Assembly: GCF_030552895.1 (NCBI RefSeq)
Contig: NZ_CP130649.1
Coordinates: 3,100,001 to 3,164,000, forward strand
Source of the DNA: Tatumella ptyseos
Lineage (GTDB): Bacteria > Pseudomonadota > Gammaproteobacteria > Enterobacterales > Enterobacteriaceae
DNA length: 64,000 nt
Direction: 5' to 3'
The position numbers were made by a program, and so were the translations under genes. The notes under the pieces are model-generated. The model ran no database searches. It was not told the DNA's origin and saw nothing but the letters and a program-made list of their open reading frames with translations. This document shows, piece after piece, positions 48,989 to 58,737 of this stretch. The number at the start of each line of letters is the position of its first letter. Within the stretch, counting starts at the first letter, position 1.

Positions 48989-49546
48989 TTATTTTAACGA
49001 TGCTTCATCATTGAAATTAGCAAACAGAGGCAATTTCTCACTGAATTCTAGTGCGCTACCGTGACGGATAAAAAATTCTATCACTTTTCTTCCCTGCTCT
49101 TGGTGGAGAAATTCGTGCAGCGCTTCTCGTAACTTTCGATGAATAAGGCAAAAGAGTGGATGATCTCGGCCATCTTGACGTACCCAAGAAAGTGCTAGCT
49201 TGTTATGCTGTGAAAAATCGTAAAGTCGTTGCACATAATCATTGGGAAACAATGGACTGTCACAGGGCGCAACGGCAAGCCATTCTGTTTCTATTGCCTC
49301 TAATCCCACCTCGATACCTGCTAAAGGACCAAGAAGGGTCTGCGCCTTATCTTGAATGACAGGATATCCTCTCTGTTGATAGATCGAAATATGTCGGTTG
49401 GCATTAATGGTTAAGTGGCTAACTTGTGGCGCTAAATGCTCGATTACATGGTCAATTAACGCTTTCTCGTGCCACTGCACGAGTCCCTTATCTTTCCCAT
49501 TCATGCGTCGTCCCGCACCGCCTGCCAAAATAATGCCACTGATCAC
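48989..49546 (-). CDS. mobA: Molybdenum cofactor guanylyltransferase
   Basis: 185 residues from a GTG at 49546. GTP-binding motif ILAGGAGRRMNGKDKG near 6-21, LAPCDSP-like VAPCDSPLFP and RDHPLFCLIHR match MobA. It attaches GMP to molybdopterin for DMSO-reductase family enzymes. mobB is not next to it, although in E. coli mobBA lies beside rrnA. It is divergent from srkA. Confidence 0.93.
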   Translation of the reverse strand: MISGIILAGGAGRRMNGKDKGLVQWHEKALIDHVIEHLAPQVSHLTINANRHISIYQQRGYPVIQDKAQTLLGPLAGIEVGLEAIETEWLAVAPCDSPLFPNDYVQRLYDFSQHNKLALSWVRQDGRDHPLFCLIHRKLREALHEFLHQEQGRKVIEFFIRHGSALEFSEKLPLFANFNDEASLK

Positions 49547-49641
49547 AGTTAACCCTTATCAATTAATCGCTCAAATAATCAGACTGCCAAGCAGGGTTGA
49601 TGGTATCCTGCTGCTCAGTTTTCTACATTATTGCAGAGATT

Positions 49642-50628
49642 ATGATCCAACCGAGCTTCGATTTCCAAACACTTGATCCCGAAACCGTATTAGACGCGTT
49701 GTGGAATACGGGGATGCGCGTTGACTCGGGGTTAACCCCGCTCAATAGCTATGAAAACCGTGTCTGGCAATTTAGCGATGAAGACCGAAAACGTTATGTG
49801 GCTAAATTCTACCGCCCACAACGTTGGTCGCTTGAGCAGTTACATGAAGAACATCAGTTCACTCAGGAACTCGCCGAGGCTAATCTTGCGGTCGCTGCAC
49901 CACTCAGTTTTCACGGAACCACTGTACAGCAAACAGAAGGTATTGCGTTTGCCATCTTCCCCAGTTTGGGAGGGCGGCAATACGAAATTGATAATGATGA
50001 CCATCTTGAACAAGCTGCTCAAACGTTAGCGCGTATCCATCAGGTGGGTCGGCAACATCTATTCCACCATCGACCGTCGTTGGGTCTTGATGAATATTTT
50101 CATCAACCTCTAGCCTTACTAAAAGAGACATCACTCATTCCAGCAGTCTTAAAAGCCGATTTCATCACCGCGCTTACTCGATTAGGGGCACAGTTAATTC
50201 GCTTGTGGCATAACGATTGGGATAGCCTGCGCTTACATGGCGATTGTCATCCGGGCAACATCTTGTGGCGTGATGGACCTTTGTTTGTTGATTTAGATGA
50301 TGCGCGCAATGGTCCGGCCGTACAAGACCTCTGGATGTTAGTCAGCGGTGACCTGAATGAACAACGAGTCCAATGGGATATTCTGCTAGAATGTTATACA
50401 GAGTTAACCGAGTTCAATATTAACGAATTGTCACTGATTGAGCCTTTACGTGCGATGCGCATGGTTTATTATCTAGCGTGGGTAGTCAGACGTTGGCAAG
50501 ATCCTGCTTTTCCTAGAGCTTTTCCTTGGTTTGCAGAGGCTGATTTCTGGCGGCGGCAGATTGCTGAAATTAAAGCACAGACAGTGTTGTTACAATCGCC
50601 TCCATCGCTGAAAATGCCTCAATTTTGA
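49642..50628 (+). CDS. srkA: Stress response kinase A (YihE/RdoA)
   Basis: 328 residues from the ATG at 49642, the E. coli length. A frame start at 49597 adds unconserved residues and is rejected. Choline-kinase-like fold with LRLHGDCHPGNILW (catalytic Asp) and LFVDLDDARNGP (metal Asp). It is a Ser/Thr protein kinase of the Cpx envelope stress response. It lies 25 bases before dsbA, with which it forms an operon in E. coli. Confidence 0.96.
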   Translation: MIQPSFDFQTLDPETVLDALWNTGMRVDSGLTPLNSYENRVWQFSDEDRKRYVAKFYRPQRWSLEQLHEEHQFTQELAEANLAVAAPLSFHGTTVQQTEGIAFAIFPSLGGRQYEIDNDDHLEQAAQTLARIHQVGRQHLFHHRPSLGLDEYFHQPLALLKETSLIPAVLKADFITALTRLGAQLIRLWHNDWDSLRLHGDCHPGNILWRDGPLFVDLDDARNGPAVQDLWMLVSGDLNEQRVQWDILLECYTELTEFNINELSLIEPLRAMRMVYYLAWVVRRWQDPAFPRAFPWFAEADFWRRQIAEIKAQTVLLQSPPSLKMPQF

Positions 50629-50653
50629 ATAATAATTTGGAGATAAGTAAAAA

Positions 50654-51280
50654 ATGAAAAAAGTATTATTTGCTCTCTTTGGGGCAATGCTTGCCTTTGG
50701 CGCTTCTGCGGCAACCTTTACCGAAGGTAAGCAGTATCAGGCGATTGAAAAGCCAGTGAATGGCGCGCCAAAAGTTGTCGAATTTTTCTCATTTTTCTGT
50801 CCACACTGCTACGACTTCGAACGTACCTATAAAATCAACCAAGCGGTTGAACAGGGGCTTCCTGCAAATGTGAAATTAACTCGTTATCATGTTGATTTCT
50901 TGGGTGGTGATTACGGTCCTATCCTGACCCATGCTTGGGCAGTTGCTATGGCGCTAGGTGTTGAAGATAAAGTTATGGATCCCATCTTCGATGGCCTGCA
51001 GAAGTCTCAAACCATTAAAGACCAACAGAGTTTAAAAGAGGTCTTTGTCAAAGCTGCGGGTATTACTCCAGAAGCCTATGACTCAGCATGGAACAGCTTT
51101 GCAGTGAAAGCGCTAGTTAGCCAACAAGAAAAAGCGGCGACTGATTTCAATATTAACGGGGTGCCTGCACTGTTTATCAATGGCAAATACCAGATCAACA
51201 ATGCTGGGCTAGATACTAGCTCATTGCCAAACTTCTCAGCGGATTATGTCAACGTCACGAAGTTTTTGCTGAATAAATAA
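50654..51280 (+). CDS. dsbA: Periplasmic thiol:disulfide oxidase DsbA
   Basis: 208 residues with signal peptide MKKVLFALFGAMLAFGASA. Thioredoxin fold with active site Cys49-Pro-His-Cys52 (FFCPHCYDF), a helical insert, and the cis-proline loop GVPALFING. It donates disulfides to exported proteins and is reoxidised by DsbB. Preceded by TTTGGAGATAAGTAAAA. Confidence 0.98.
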   Translation: MKKVLFALFGAMLAFGASAATFTEGKQYQAIEKPVNGAPKVVEFFSFFCPHCYDFERTYKINQAVEQGLPANVKLTRYHVDFLGGDYGPILTHAWAVAMALGVEDKVMDPIFDGLQKSQTIKDQQSLKEVFVKAAGITPEAYDSAWNSFAVKALVSQQEKAATDFNINGVPALFINGKYQINNAGLDTSSLPNFSADYVNVTKFLLNK

Positions 51281-51614
51281 GCGTATTACCTCTGAATACT
51301 GAGGTGTTCAGAGGTTTACCCTATTTGGAATGAGAAACTCGATCCTTTTATTCACAGAAGTATAACGCAGCAATAATGTAAGGAAACATCGATGATCTAA
51401 TTTAACATCATGTTTTATATGATTTTTATCTAGATTAATTGTATGTTTCGGTCAATTTGTAATTAACGAAATAAATAGATCCACAGAGTTATCCACAGGA
51501 TCTTAGACCTGATTTTCTTTTATGTGATCATGCCAATGACTGCCATGTTCAACATTTATTCTATTCTGTGGCATGCTAACGCTTATCCACGGACCAACTC
51601 AGAAATTAATACCT
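51281..51614. promoter_or_regulatory. dsbA-polA intergenic region with hairpin and DnaA boxes
   Basis: 334 bases without a gene. A hairpin at 51289-51314 (CCTCTGAA / TTCAGAGG) probably ends the dsbA transcript. The polA promoter side carries a perfect DnaA box TTATCCACA (51489-51497) and a near match TTATCCACG (51583-51591). In E. coli DnaA is reported to stimulate polA. No yihF/yihG homologues are present between the two genes. Confidence 0.65.
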
Positions 51615-54392
51615 ATGGCTCAAATCGCACCAAACCCGCTGATCCTAATTGATGGTTCTTCTTATCTCTACCGAGCATTCCATGCTTTCCCGCCGCTTAC
51701 CAATGGTGCTGGGGAGCCGACAGGAGCGATGTACGGCGTATTGAATATGTTGCGTAGCTTATTACTGCAATATCAGCCGAGCCATGTTGCTGTCGTGTTT
51801 GACGCCAAAGGAAAAACCTTCCGTGATGAGTTATTCGCGGAATACAAATCGCATCGTCCCCCTATGCCAGACGATCTACGCTCGCAAATCGAGCCCTTGC
51901 ATCAGATGGTTAAAGCGATAGGTTTACCCTTACTCGCGGTATCAGGCGTGGAAGCCGATGATGTTATCGGTACGCTCGCTCGTCAAGCAGAGCAAGAAGG
52001 GCGGGATGTATTGATCAGTACTGGCGATAAAGATATGGCACAGCTGGTCAGCCCCCATATCACTCTTATCAATACTATGAACAATACTGTGCTTGGTCCT
52101 GAAGAAGTTAACGAGAAATACGGTATTCCTCCAGAGCTGATTATTGATTATTTGGCATTAATGGGTGACTCGTCCGATAACATTCCCGGTGTACCGGGTG
52201 TAGGTGAAAAGACTGCTCAGGCATTATTACAAGGGTTGGGAAGTTTAGAGACTATCTATGCCGATCTCGATAAAGTCGCGAGCTTGAGTTTTCGTGGGGC
52301 GAAAACAATGGGTAAAAAATTGGCTGAAAACCAAGAAATGGCCATGCTTTCCTACCAACTTGCCACAATTAAAACCGATGTTGAGTTAGATCTCAGCTGT
52401 GAGCAACTCAAGGTCGGCCCATTAGATCAAACACTCCTGCTCGACCTGTTTGCCCGCTATGAATTCAAGCGTTGGCTAGGGGATGTGGAGAACAACCGTT
52501 GGCTAAGTGGTAAGTCGATCCCAAAGGCCACAAATACTGTATCGGCGGAAGCGGCCCCTGTACCCGAAATCAGTCTATCTTCCGAACACTACCAAACGAT
52601 TTTTGATCAGACGTTGCTGGATGAGTGGCTTGTTAAGCTGAAAAGTAGTGAGCTGTTCTCCTTTGATTTAGAAACAACCTCTCTGGATTCTTACTCTGCT
52701 GAAATTGTGGGTCTCTCTTTCGCCACCGCTGCAGGCGAGGCGGCCTATCTCCCGCTGGCCCACGACTATTTGGATGCCCCTGAGCAACTCAACCGCGACG
52801 ACGTACTGGCTCAGTTTACGCCATTACTAGAAGACGAGAATTTGGCAAAAGTTGGCCAGAATCTAAAATATGACCGTGGCGTACTGCTTAACTATGGCAT
52901 TGAATTAAAGGGTATCCGTTTCGATACCATGCTGGAGTCTTACCTCTATAACAGTGTGGCGGGTAAACACGATATGGATAGCCTCTCACAACGCTGGTTA
53001 GGCCATAAGACGATCACTTTTGAAGAGATTGCGGGTAAAGGGAAAAAACAGCTAACCTTTAACCAAATAGCGCTCGACCAAGCGGCTCAGTACGCTGCAG
53101 AAGATGCCGATGTCACGCTACAGCTGCATCAGAAAATTTGGCCTTTGTTAGAAAATGAAGCGGGCCCTAAAAAAGTCTTCGACGAAATCGAGATGCCCCT
53201 TGTACCGGTTATCTCGAAAATCGAGCGCAATGGCGTATTAATAGAGCCGCTGATTCTTTCGGCACACTCCCAAGAGTTGGCGCAACGCCTCGAAGAGTTA
53301 GAGAAGAAGGCGCACGAGCTGGCAGGGGAAAGCTTTAATCTCTCATCGCCTAAACAGCTGCAGACAATCTTATTTGAAAAGCAGGGTATTAAGCCGACGA
53401 AAAAAACCCCGGGCGGAGCGCCATCAACCAGTGAAGAAGTCTTAGCAGAGCTAGCGCTTGATCACCCGTTACCTAAAGTGATTCTTGAACACCGTGGTCT
53501 CTCGAAACTGAAATCGACCTATACCGATAAGTTACCTCTTATGATTAGCCCAGTTACCGGCCGATTACATACGTCTTATCATCAGGCTGTCACCGCAACA
53601 GGGCGACTTTCATCGACCGACCCTAACCTTCAAAATATACCGGTACGTAACGATGAAGGTCGACGAATCCGTCAGGCGTTTACTGCTTCCCCTGGCCATA
53701 AAATTTTAGCAGCGGACTATTCACAAATTGAGCTGCGGATTATGGCGCACCTTTCGCAAGATAAAGGTTTGTTAGAGGCTTTTGCCCAAGGTGAAGACAT
53801 CCACCGAGCCACGGCTTCGGAAGTCTTTGGTACCCCTCTCGAAAAGGTGACAGGCGAGCAACGTCGTAGCGCTAAAGCGATTAACTTTGGACTGATTTAT
53901 GGGATGAGCTCATTTGGCCTATCGCGCCAATTAGGGATAGCACCTGGAGAGGCGAAGAAGTATATGGATCTCTACTTCGAGCGTTACCCCGGTGTCTTGA
54001 CCTATATGGAAACTACACGCCAGAGTGCGGCCGAAAAAGGGTATGTGGAAACGATTGAAGGCCGCCGACTTTATTTACCCGACATTAAATCGAGCAATGC
54101 GATTCGCCGCAAAGCCGCGGAACGGGCAGCAATCAATGCGCCAATGCAGGGGACTGCAGCCGATATTATCAAACGTGCGATGATCGGAGTTGATCACTGG
54201 TTAACTACGCAAGATCCCGATCGTATCAAAATGATCATGCAAGTACACGATGAACTCGTCTTCGAAGTGCATGAAGATTTACTCGATAGTGCGACGCAAA
54301 AAGTACGCGAAATTATGGAAAACTGCGTCACGCTAGCCGTTCCGCTGCAAGTGGATACCGGCCTAGGTGATAACTGGGATCAGGCGCATTAA
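51615..54392 (+). CDS. polA: DNA polymerase I
   Basis: 925 residues from the ATG at 51615 ([20 protein letters not shown]). An upstream frame start at 51573 is rejected. Three domains are visible. The 5' nuclease has [25 protein letters not shown] and [18 protein letters not shown]. The 3'-5' exonuclease keeps FDLETTSLD and the Tyr-Asp pair in [11 protein letters not shown]. The polymerase has motif [15 protein letters not shown], the O-helix [14 protein letters not shown] and motif [11 protein letters not shown]. All catalytic residues appear intact. In E. coli the Spot 42 gene follows; here dcyD begins 16 bases later. Confidence 0.98.
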   Translation: MAQIAPNPLILIDGSSYLYRAFHAFPPLTNGAGEPTGAMYGVLNMLRSLLLQYQPSHVAVVFDAKGKTFRDELFAEYKSHRPPMPDDLRSQIEPLHQMVKAIGLPLLAVSGVEADDVIGTLARQAEQEGRDVLISTGDKDMAQLVSPHITLINTMNNTVLGPEEVNEKYGIPPELIIDYLALMGDSSDNIPGVPGVGEKTAQALLQGLGSLETIYADLDKVASLSFRGAKTMGKKLAENQEMAMLSYQLATIKTDVELDLSCEQLKVGPLDQTLLLDLFARYEFKRWLGDVENNRWLSGKSIPKATNTVSAEAAPVPEISLSSEHYQTIFDQTLLDEWLVKLKSSELFSFDLETTSLDSYSAEIVGLSFATAAGEAAYLPLAHDYLDAPEQLNRDDVLAQFTPLLEDENLAKVGQNLKYDRGVLLNYGIELKGIRFDTMLESYLYNSVAGKHDMDSLSQRWLGHKTITFEEIAGKGKKQLTFNQIALDQAAQYAAEDADVTLQLHQKIWPLLENEAGPKKVFDEIEMPLVPVISKIERNGVLIEPLILSAHSQELAQRLEELEKKAHELAGESFNLSSPKQLQTILFEKQGIKPTKKTPGGAPSTSEEVLAELALDHPLPKVILEHRGLSKLKSTYTDKLPLMISPVTGRLHTSYHQAVTATGRLSSTDPNLQNIPVRNDEGRRIRQAFTASPGHKILAADYSQIELRIMAHLSQDKGLLEAFAQGEDIHRATASEVFGTPLEKVTGEQRRSAKAINFGLIYGMSSFGLSRQLGIAPGEAKKYMDLYFERYPGVLTYMETTRQSAAEKGYVETIEGRRLYLPDIKSSNAIRRKAAERAAINAPMQGTAADIIKRAMIGVDHWLTTQDPDRIKMIMQVHDELVFEVHEDLLDSATQKVREIMENCVTLAVPLQVDTGLGDNWDQAH

Positions 54393-54408
54393 GCGAGAAG
54401 GTTAAATA

Positions 54409-55377
54409 ATGTTAATTGATAACTACCCGAAAATAGAGTTAGTGGGTGCGCCGACGCCCATTGAGTACCTACCGCGCCTATCCGATTATGTGGAACGCGA
54501 TATTTACATTAAACGCGATGATCTGACCCCCTTAGGATTAGGGGGGAACAAGCTACGTAAACTCGAGTTTCTCGCCGCACAAGCCCTACAAGAAGGCGCG
54601 GATGTTTTGCTCACTGCTGGGGCTATACAGTCTAATCATGTTAGGCAGACGGCGGCAGTGGCGGCGAAACTAGGTCTAAAATGTATGGCGATTTTAGAGA
54701 ACCCTCTAGAGGACGCGCCGGAAGGTTATCAGCATAATGGCAATCGCTTATTACTCGACTTATTAGGCGTCAATGTTTTACCTGCACAGGTTGGGCCTTC
54801 CCTCGCGGAACAGCTGAGCACGCAAGCAGAATTGCTGCAAGCACAAGGATTTCGTCCTTATATTGTACCGGTAGGTGGCTCGAATACTTTGGGCAGTTTG
54901 GGATACGTTGGCTGTGCACAAGAAATTATGCATCAAGTGGCGGATATTGCGGATCTCGCGGCGGTCGTCGTCGCATCGGGGAGCGGAGGGACGCATGCCG
55001 GCCTGTCAGTGGGTCTGGAACATTATCTTCCTCAGGTTTCCTTGGTGGGGGTGACGGTTTCGCGCAGTCAGGCGCAGCAGCAGCCGATTGTTGAAGCGTT
55101 ACGTCAATCTTTAGCGGAGACACTGAACGTGAGTGTGAAACAGCCACTCACGTTGTGGGATGACTTCTACGCACCTGGCTACGGCTATACCAATGATAGC
55201 GGTAATGATGCGCTCAACTTAGTGGCCCAGCTGGAAGGGATCTTCCTTGACCCCGTTTACACAGCGAAAGCAATGGCAGGAATGTTATCGGGAATTAACA
55301 GTCAACGTTTTGCGGGTAGTGGCCCGTTACTATTCATCCACACTGGTGGTTCACCAGCACTCTTCGCCTACTCCTGA
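54409..55377 (+). CDS. dcyD: D-cysteine desulfhydrase
   Basis: 322 residues, PLP-dependent, ACC-deaminase-like fold. PLP lysine in [11 protein letters not shown] (Lys48), [21 protein letters not shown], and [12 protein letters not shown]. It breaks D-cysteine to pyruvate, sulfide and ammonia. In E. coli it neighbours the cystine importer genes (fliY-yecSC). Here it directly follows polA, with GAGAAGGTTAAATA as ribosome-binding site, and may be cotranscribed. Its last 10 bases overlap the end of blc convergently. Confidence 0.93.
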   Translation: MLIDNYPKIELVGAPTPIEYLPRLSDYVERDIYIKRDDLTPLGLGGNKLRKLEFLAAQALQEGADVLLTAGAIQSNHVRQTAAVAAKLGLKCMAILENPLEDAPEGYQHNGNRLLLDLLGVNVLPAQVGPSLAEQLSTQAELLQAQGFRPYIVPVGGSNTLGSLGYVGCAQEIMHQVADIADLAAVVVASGSGGTHAGLSVGLEHYLPQVSLVGVTVSRSQAQQQPIVEALRQSLAETLNVSVKQPLTLWDDFYAPGYGYTNDSGNDALNLVAQLEGIFLDPVYTAKAMAGMLSGINSQRFAGSGPLLFIHTGGSPALFAYS

Positions 55378-55901
55378 TCGGTCCACAGTAGTTGGTCGAT
55401 AGCGAATCCCGCCTGCTTGGCTTTCACTAATAGCGTCTGACGCGATTTAGCGGTTAAGTGGGGCTGGCGGGAGAGGATCCAGAGATAACTTCTGTCTGGT
55501 CCGCAGACTAAGGCCGTTTGGTAATCATCATCCAAGGCAATCACGTTATAGCTGGCATAGAAAGGTCCAAAAAACGACACTTTCAATGCTGCGCGGTCAC
55601 TACTTCCGGTAAAGCGGGCCTTGCCGACACTCTCGGACCATTGTCCTTTTTTAGGATTGAACCCACGGTTTATAACAGTGACGGTGCCATCATTTTGTAA
55701 CCGATAAGTCGCGGTAACGTGGGTGAGGCCTTTCTCAAACCGATTCTCAAGTCTTGCGACTTCAAACCACTTACCTTGATATTTTTCGATATTAAATGGA
55801 GTGACCGGTTTCACGCCTGATGGAGGCGTCAAATTCTGACAGGCCGTTAATAGCGCGAGAGAACCCAAGCCGATAAGGGGTAACAGCAGTTTATATTTCA
55901 T
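55368..55901 (-). CDS. blc: Outer-membrane lipoprotein Blc (bacterial lipocalin)
   Basis: 177 residues. Lipoprotein signal with LLTAC, so Cys21 is lipidated. Lipocalin motif [19 protein letters not shown], and the second conserved region near [17 protein letters not shown]. Binds lysophospholipids and fatty acids at the outer membrane in E. coli, where it is stationary-phase induced. Confidence 0.95.
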   Translation of the reverse strand: MKYKLLLPLIGLGSLALLTACQNLTPPSGVKPVTPFNIEKYQGKWFEVARLENRFEKGLTHVTATYRLQNDGTVTVINRGFNPKKGQWSESVGKARFTGSSDRAALKVSFFGPFYASYNVIALDDDYQTALVCGPDRSYLWILSRQPHLTAKSRQTLLVKAKQAGFAIDQLLWTDQE

Positions 55902-55925
55902 CTCTATTGCCTTATTTCCGTGTCG

Positions 55926-56579
55926 TTATAGTATCTCTTTAGTCCCATTATAAAGATGCAGGACTAATTCGCTTTTCCAGAACTCGCCGAGAAAAACATC
56001 TTCTACAGTTAATGATTTCTCGTTAAGTTTGGCGGTAAGCCACTCTTCATCTTTTTCGATGATTTCTAAACCATGTTGACGAATTTCGCCGGTTTTAATC
56101 ACTAATACAGAAAACATTGTTGCTTCTTTAGTAATCACGCTGAGTTGCCCGCCTGGCTCAACTTGTGCATAACGTACCTCTTCAAAGGAATTTATCCCTA
56201 AAGAGTGAAGCTGTGAAGTTAGGCTAACGATATCGAGCTTATTTCGACTTTTAAGGACATTCTCGAGAATAAAATTACCGTTTTTCATAATGGGAATTGG
56301 GTCACCAATTGTAATGGTACGGATTGCCGAGATGTGCTTACTGGCGAAGTTTAAAGCGCTAATCAATATCACGCCGAGGAGAAGTAGAATTACATATTGT
56401 TGAAGAGGAATGGTATCGCTATAAATCACTCCGCCAATAATGCCACCCAACACGAAATTGCCAATAAAATCGATCGGTGTCATCTGTGACAGTTGAGTCT
56501 TACCGGTAAGATTGAGGTGAGCAATAAGAACGCAGAAACCAATCAGTAATTTGAGGAAAGTAAATTCGTAATATCCCAC
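55926..56579 (-). CDS. DUF421 (YetF/YcaP-like) membrane protein
   Basis: 217 residues from a GTG at 56579 with AGGA 6 bases upstream. Three N-terminal hydrophobic helices (about 8-25, 37-54, 60-78) are followed by a soluble domain with GDPIPIMKNGNFILENVLKSR and SFEEVRYAQVEPGGQLSVITK. The latter is the typical DUF421 core, usually given as the conserved LR-x-GI...V-x-A-x-LE-x-G-x-I-S-V. The family's role is not settled; homologues help spore germination or envelope functions. Stands alone between blc and a YceI gene. Confidence 0.85.
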   Translation of the reverse strand: MGYYEFTFLKLLIGFCVLIAHLNLTGKTQLSQMTPIDFIGNFVLGGIIGGVIYSDTIPLQQYVILLLLGVILISALNFASKHISAIRTITIGDPIPIMKNGNFILENVLKSRNKLDIVSLTSQLHSLGINSFEEVRYAQVEPGGQLSVITKEATMFSVLVIKTGEIRQHGLEIIEKDEEWLTAKLNEKSLTVEDVFLGEFWKSELVLHLYNGTKEIL

Positions 56580-56698
56580 AAATTATCCTTACTATTTTGA
56601 TCAAAGAATGACTCTAAGGATAATACAAATTGTCTAGCAGAGAGAGGATAGGTCGAAATTGTTCCCAATAAAAAATCTTACTGGGAACGTGAAGGGAA

Positions 56699-57283
56699 TT
56701 ACTTAGCGTAGGCTTCTGTCGAAATGTTCAGGCTAATGGTATCGCTTACCGCAGGTACATATTTATCAATACCGAACGCTGAACGCTGTAGAGTGCCGCT
56801 AGCATCAAACCCAACCGCTTGTTTTTTCACCATTGCGTGTTCACCAATCTTGTTCAGGGTGGCATGCAGGGTGACCGGCTTAGTGACACCTTTTAGGGTT
56901 AGATTTCCTTCAACGTCATAGTTGTGTTGGCCGCGTGGGGTCACTTTCGTACTGGTAAAAGTTGCTGTGGCATATTTTGTGGTATCGAAGTAATCGCTAC
57001 CTTGGAACTCTTTGGTCAAGGCGGGTACATGGGTATCAATATTACTTACTGGAATAGAGACTTGTACCGATGATGCAGCAGGATGTTGCGGATCAAATTT
57101 TATCACCCCCGTTGCGCCTGGAATATCAGCAGTAGGGTGCGAAAATCCAAAATGGTCCCAACTCACCACAATCGAAGTGTGGGCGGTATCTACTTGGTAA
57201 TCCACCGCCGCCGCGTGGGAGGCTGCACTGTATAGTGCGCTGACTGCAACAAAAGGTAAGAGAACGGCGCTGATTTTTTTCAT
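56699..57283 (-). CDS. YceI-family periplasmic protein
   Basis: 194 residues with signal peptide (MKKISAVLLPFVAVSALYSAASHA). YceI lipocalin-like barrel: DYQVDTAHTSIVVSWDHFGFSHP, DYFDTTKYATATFTSTKV, LTLKGVTKPVTL and GFDASGTLQRSAFGI. Members bind isoprenoid or amide lipids. E. coli YceI is induced by base and osmotic stress. No cytochrome b561 partner gene is next to it, unlike E. coli yceJ-yceI. Confidence 0.93.
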   Translation of the reverse strand: MKKISAVLLPFVAVSALYSAASHAAAVDYQVDTAHTSIVVSWDHFGFSHPTADIPGATGVIKFDPQHPAASSVQVSIPVSNIDTHVPALTKEFQGSDYFDTTKYATATFTSTKVTPRGQHNYDVEGNLTLKGVTKPVTLHATLNKIGEHAMVKKQAVGFDASGTLQRSAFGIDKYVPAVSDTISLNISTEAYAK

Positions 57284-57412
57284 TATTTTCTATCCTGTGT
57301 AGGGTGAATTCATTAATCATGGCTTATTTACTGATTAACAGATAGTTAATAGTTTTGTTCTCTTAGTTCAAATAAATTGTTCGAATTAACGACAGTCTTC
57401 ACAGCTCTGTAT

Positions 57413-57438
57413 AAAAAAGGGTGCCTGCGTAGGCACCC
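57413..57438 (-). terminator. Terminator of the purine-scavenging operon
   Basis: Stem GGGTGCCT (57419-57426) / AGGCACCC (57431-57438) with a 4-base loop. Followed on the minus strand by six T, seven bases past the OprD-like porin stop. Confidence 0.92.
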
Positions 57439-57445
57439 GAAACGG

Positions 57446-58711
57446 TTAGAAATCGTATTGCAGGGCAACGCGGTTTTGCCAGAAATCTTTCTTATAAAGA
57501 GGTGATGTCTGTACGCCAACAAAATCGGTCAAGCTTAAGCCTTTGAGGGCACCACCAAAGCTATAAATACCATAAACAAGATACTCAGACTGACGTAAGC
57601 TACCGTTGCTATTGGCTGGTTTAAGGTCCATCCAAGAGTAGCGAGTCCCCACGGTCACTTGCTCCGTCGCGCTATAATTCAAGCTGGTGGCCCAAGCGTT
57701 ACCATTACCTAAGTCTTGAGTACTGGTGAAGAAGGGTTGAGCGAAATAGGGGCCGGAAGAGGCGTTGTGTGCATATGGCGTGACCAGAGGGTATTGATGG
57801 CCACTCGCATTATTGGCTAGATAGTCATAGCCAACTTTCCAGTTCAGGTTGCTCAGCAGATTGAGTGAGAGCTGCCAGCCGATGCTTTGGCTATTCACTG
57901 GACCCGCTAAATCTTTACCGTTACCGGTACCGCGAAGGTATTGGATACCAAAATCAGGCTGTAAAGGCGCTTGGTTCCATTGTACATGCCCTTCGGTATA
58001 GAAGATATCGCTGTAATCGTTATAATTTTCGTACCAGGCAACGCCGTTCAAATGAACATCGTTAATATCCCAATGGTGCCCAGCGCCCAGCGACCACATA
58101 CCATTTGTTTTTTCGTCAGACCCATAAGCGGTATAACGCTGCTGACGATCCGAGCCCCAAGATTTATAGCGGAAGACTTTGGTTGCTCGGATGAAATCTT
58201 CACCCTGACCATATTCGGCGTCAATCGCTTGATAGATCATCGGCGTAATACGCCAGTCGTAATTCCCTAAGAAGGGTATATCAAGTTGTTGGTTACCGGC
58301 CGTGATCCGAAAATCGTCATTACGCCACTGTAACCAGGCTTCGCCAACATTGGTTTGATTATCGCCAAGTTCACTCACGGTCTGACTGGCTGCGCCGTGA
58401 TTAATACCGCGTACAAATATGCCACTCACGCCAAGGTTAAAGCCATCGAGCGGTGCAGTCTCATATTTTAGAAAGCCACCGTAACTTATGGTGTCTTGAT
58501 TCAAACCCTGAGCAAAATAGGCATTATGGGTTGAATAGTACATTGAACGTAGACTACCGCTGACTTTACCTTGAGTAATAGCCTCTTCTAGGTTCGATGC
58601 TGAGCTAGTGTCAGCGGTGGCGGCATAACCAAACATGGGGACAAATGCCGTTAAAACTAAATAGCGGGCAAGCCCACGCGTGCGATGCGTTGATGCTGAG
58701 TGTGTATGCAT
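57446..58711 (-). CDS. OprD-family outer-membrane porin
   Basis: 421 residues with an N-terminal export signal (hydrophobic LVLTAFVPMFGYAATA after a long positively charged start) and a C-terminal Phe (VALQYDF), as in beta-barrel proteins. The segments SGSLRSMYYSTHNAYFAQG, EAWLQWRNDDFRITAGNQQLD and NYDWRITPMIYQAIDAEY are OprD-like. OprD porins pass specific small substrates. Being 26 bases after the deaminase gene, it probably serves purine or related uptake across the outer membrane. The substrate is inferred only from context. Confidence 0.85.
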   Translation of the reverse strand: MHTHSASTHRTRGLARYLVLTAFVPMFGYAATADTSSASNLEEAITQGKVSGSLRSMYYSTHNAYFAQGLNQDTISYGGFLKYETAPLDGFNLGVSGIFVRGINHGAASQTVSELGDNQTNVGEAWLQWRNDDFRITAGNQQLDIPFLGNYDWRITPMIYQAIDAEYGQGEDFIRATKVFRYKSWGSDRQQRYTAYGSDEKTNGMWSLGAGHHWDINDVHLNGVAWYENYNDYSDIFYTEGHVQWNQAPLQPDFGIQYLRGTGNGKDLAGPVNSQSIGWQLSLNLLSNLNWKVGYDYLANNASGHQYPLVTPYAHNASSGPYFAQPFFTSTQDLGNGNAWATSLNYSATEQVTVGTRYSWMDLKPANSNGSLRQSEYLVYGIYSFGGALKGLSLTDFVGVQTSPLYKKDFWQNRVALQYDF

Positions 58712-58737
58712 GTTATTCCCTACCTGAATAAAAATTA

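Noticed and set aside
54393..54408. Spot 42 RNA after polA
   Set aside because: Only 16 bases lie between polA and dcyD, too few for the RNA gene.
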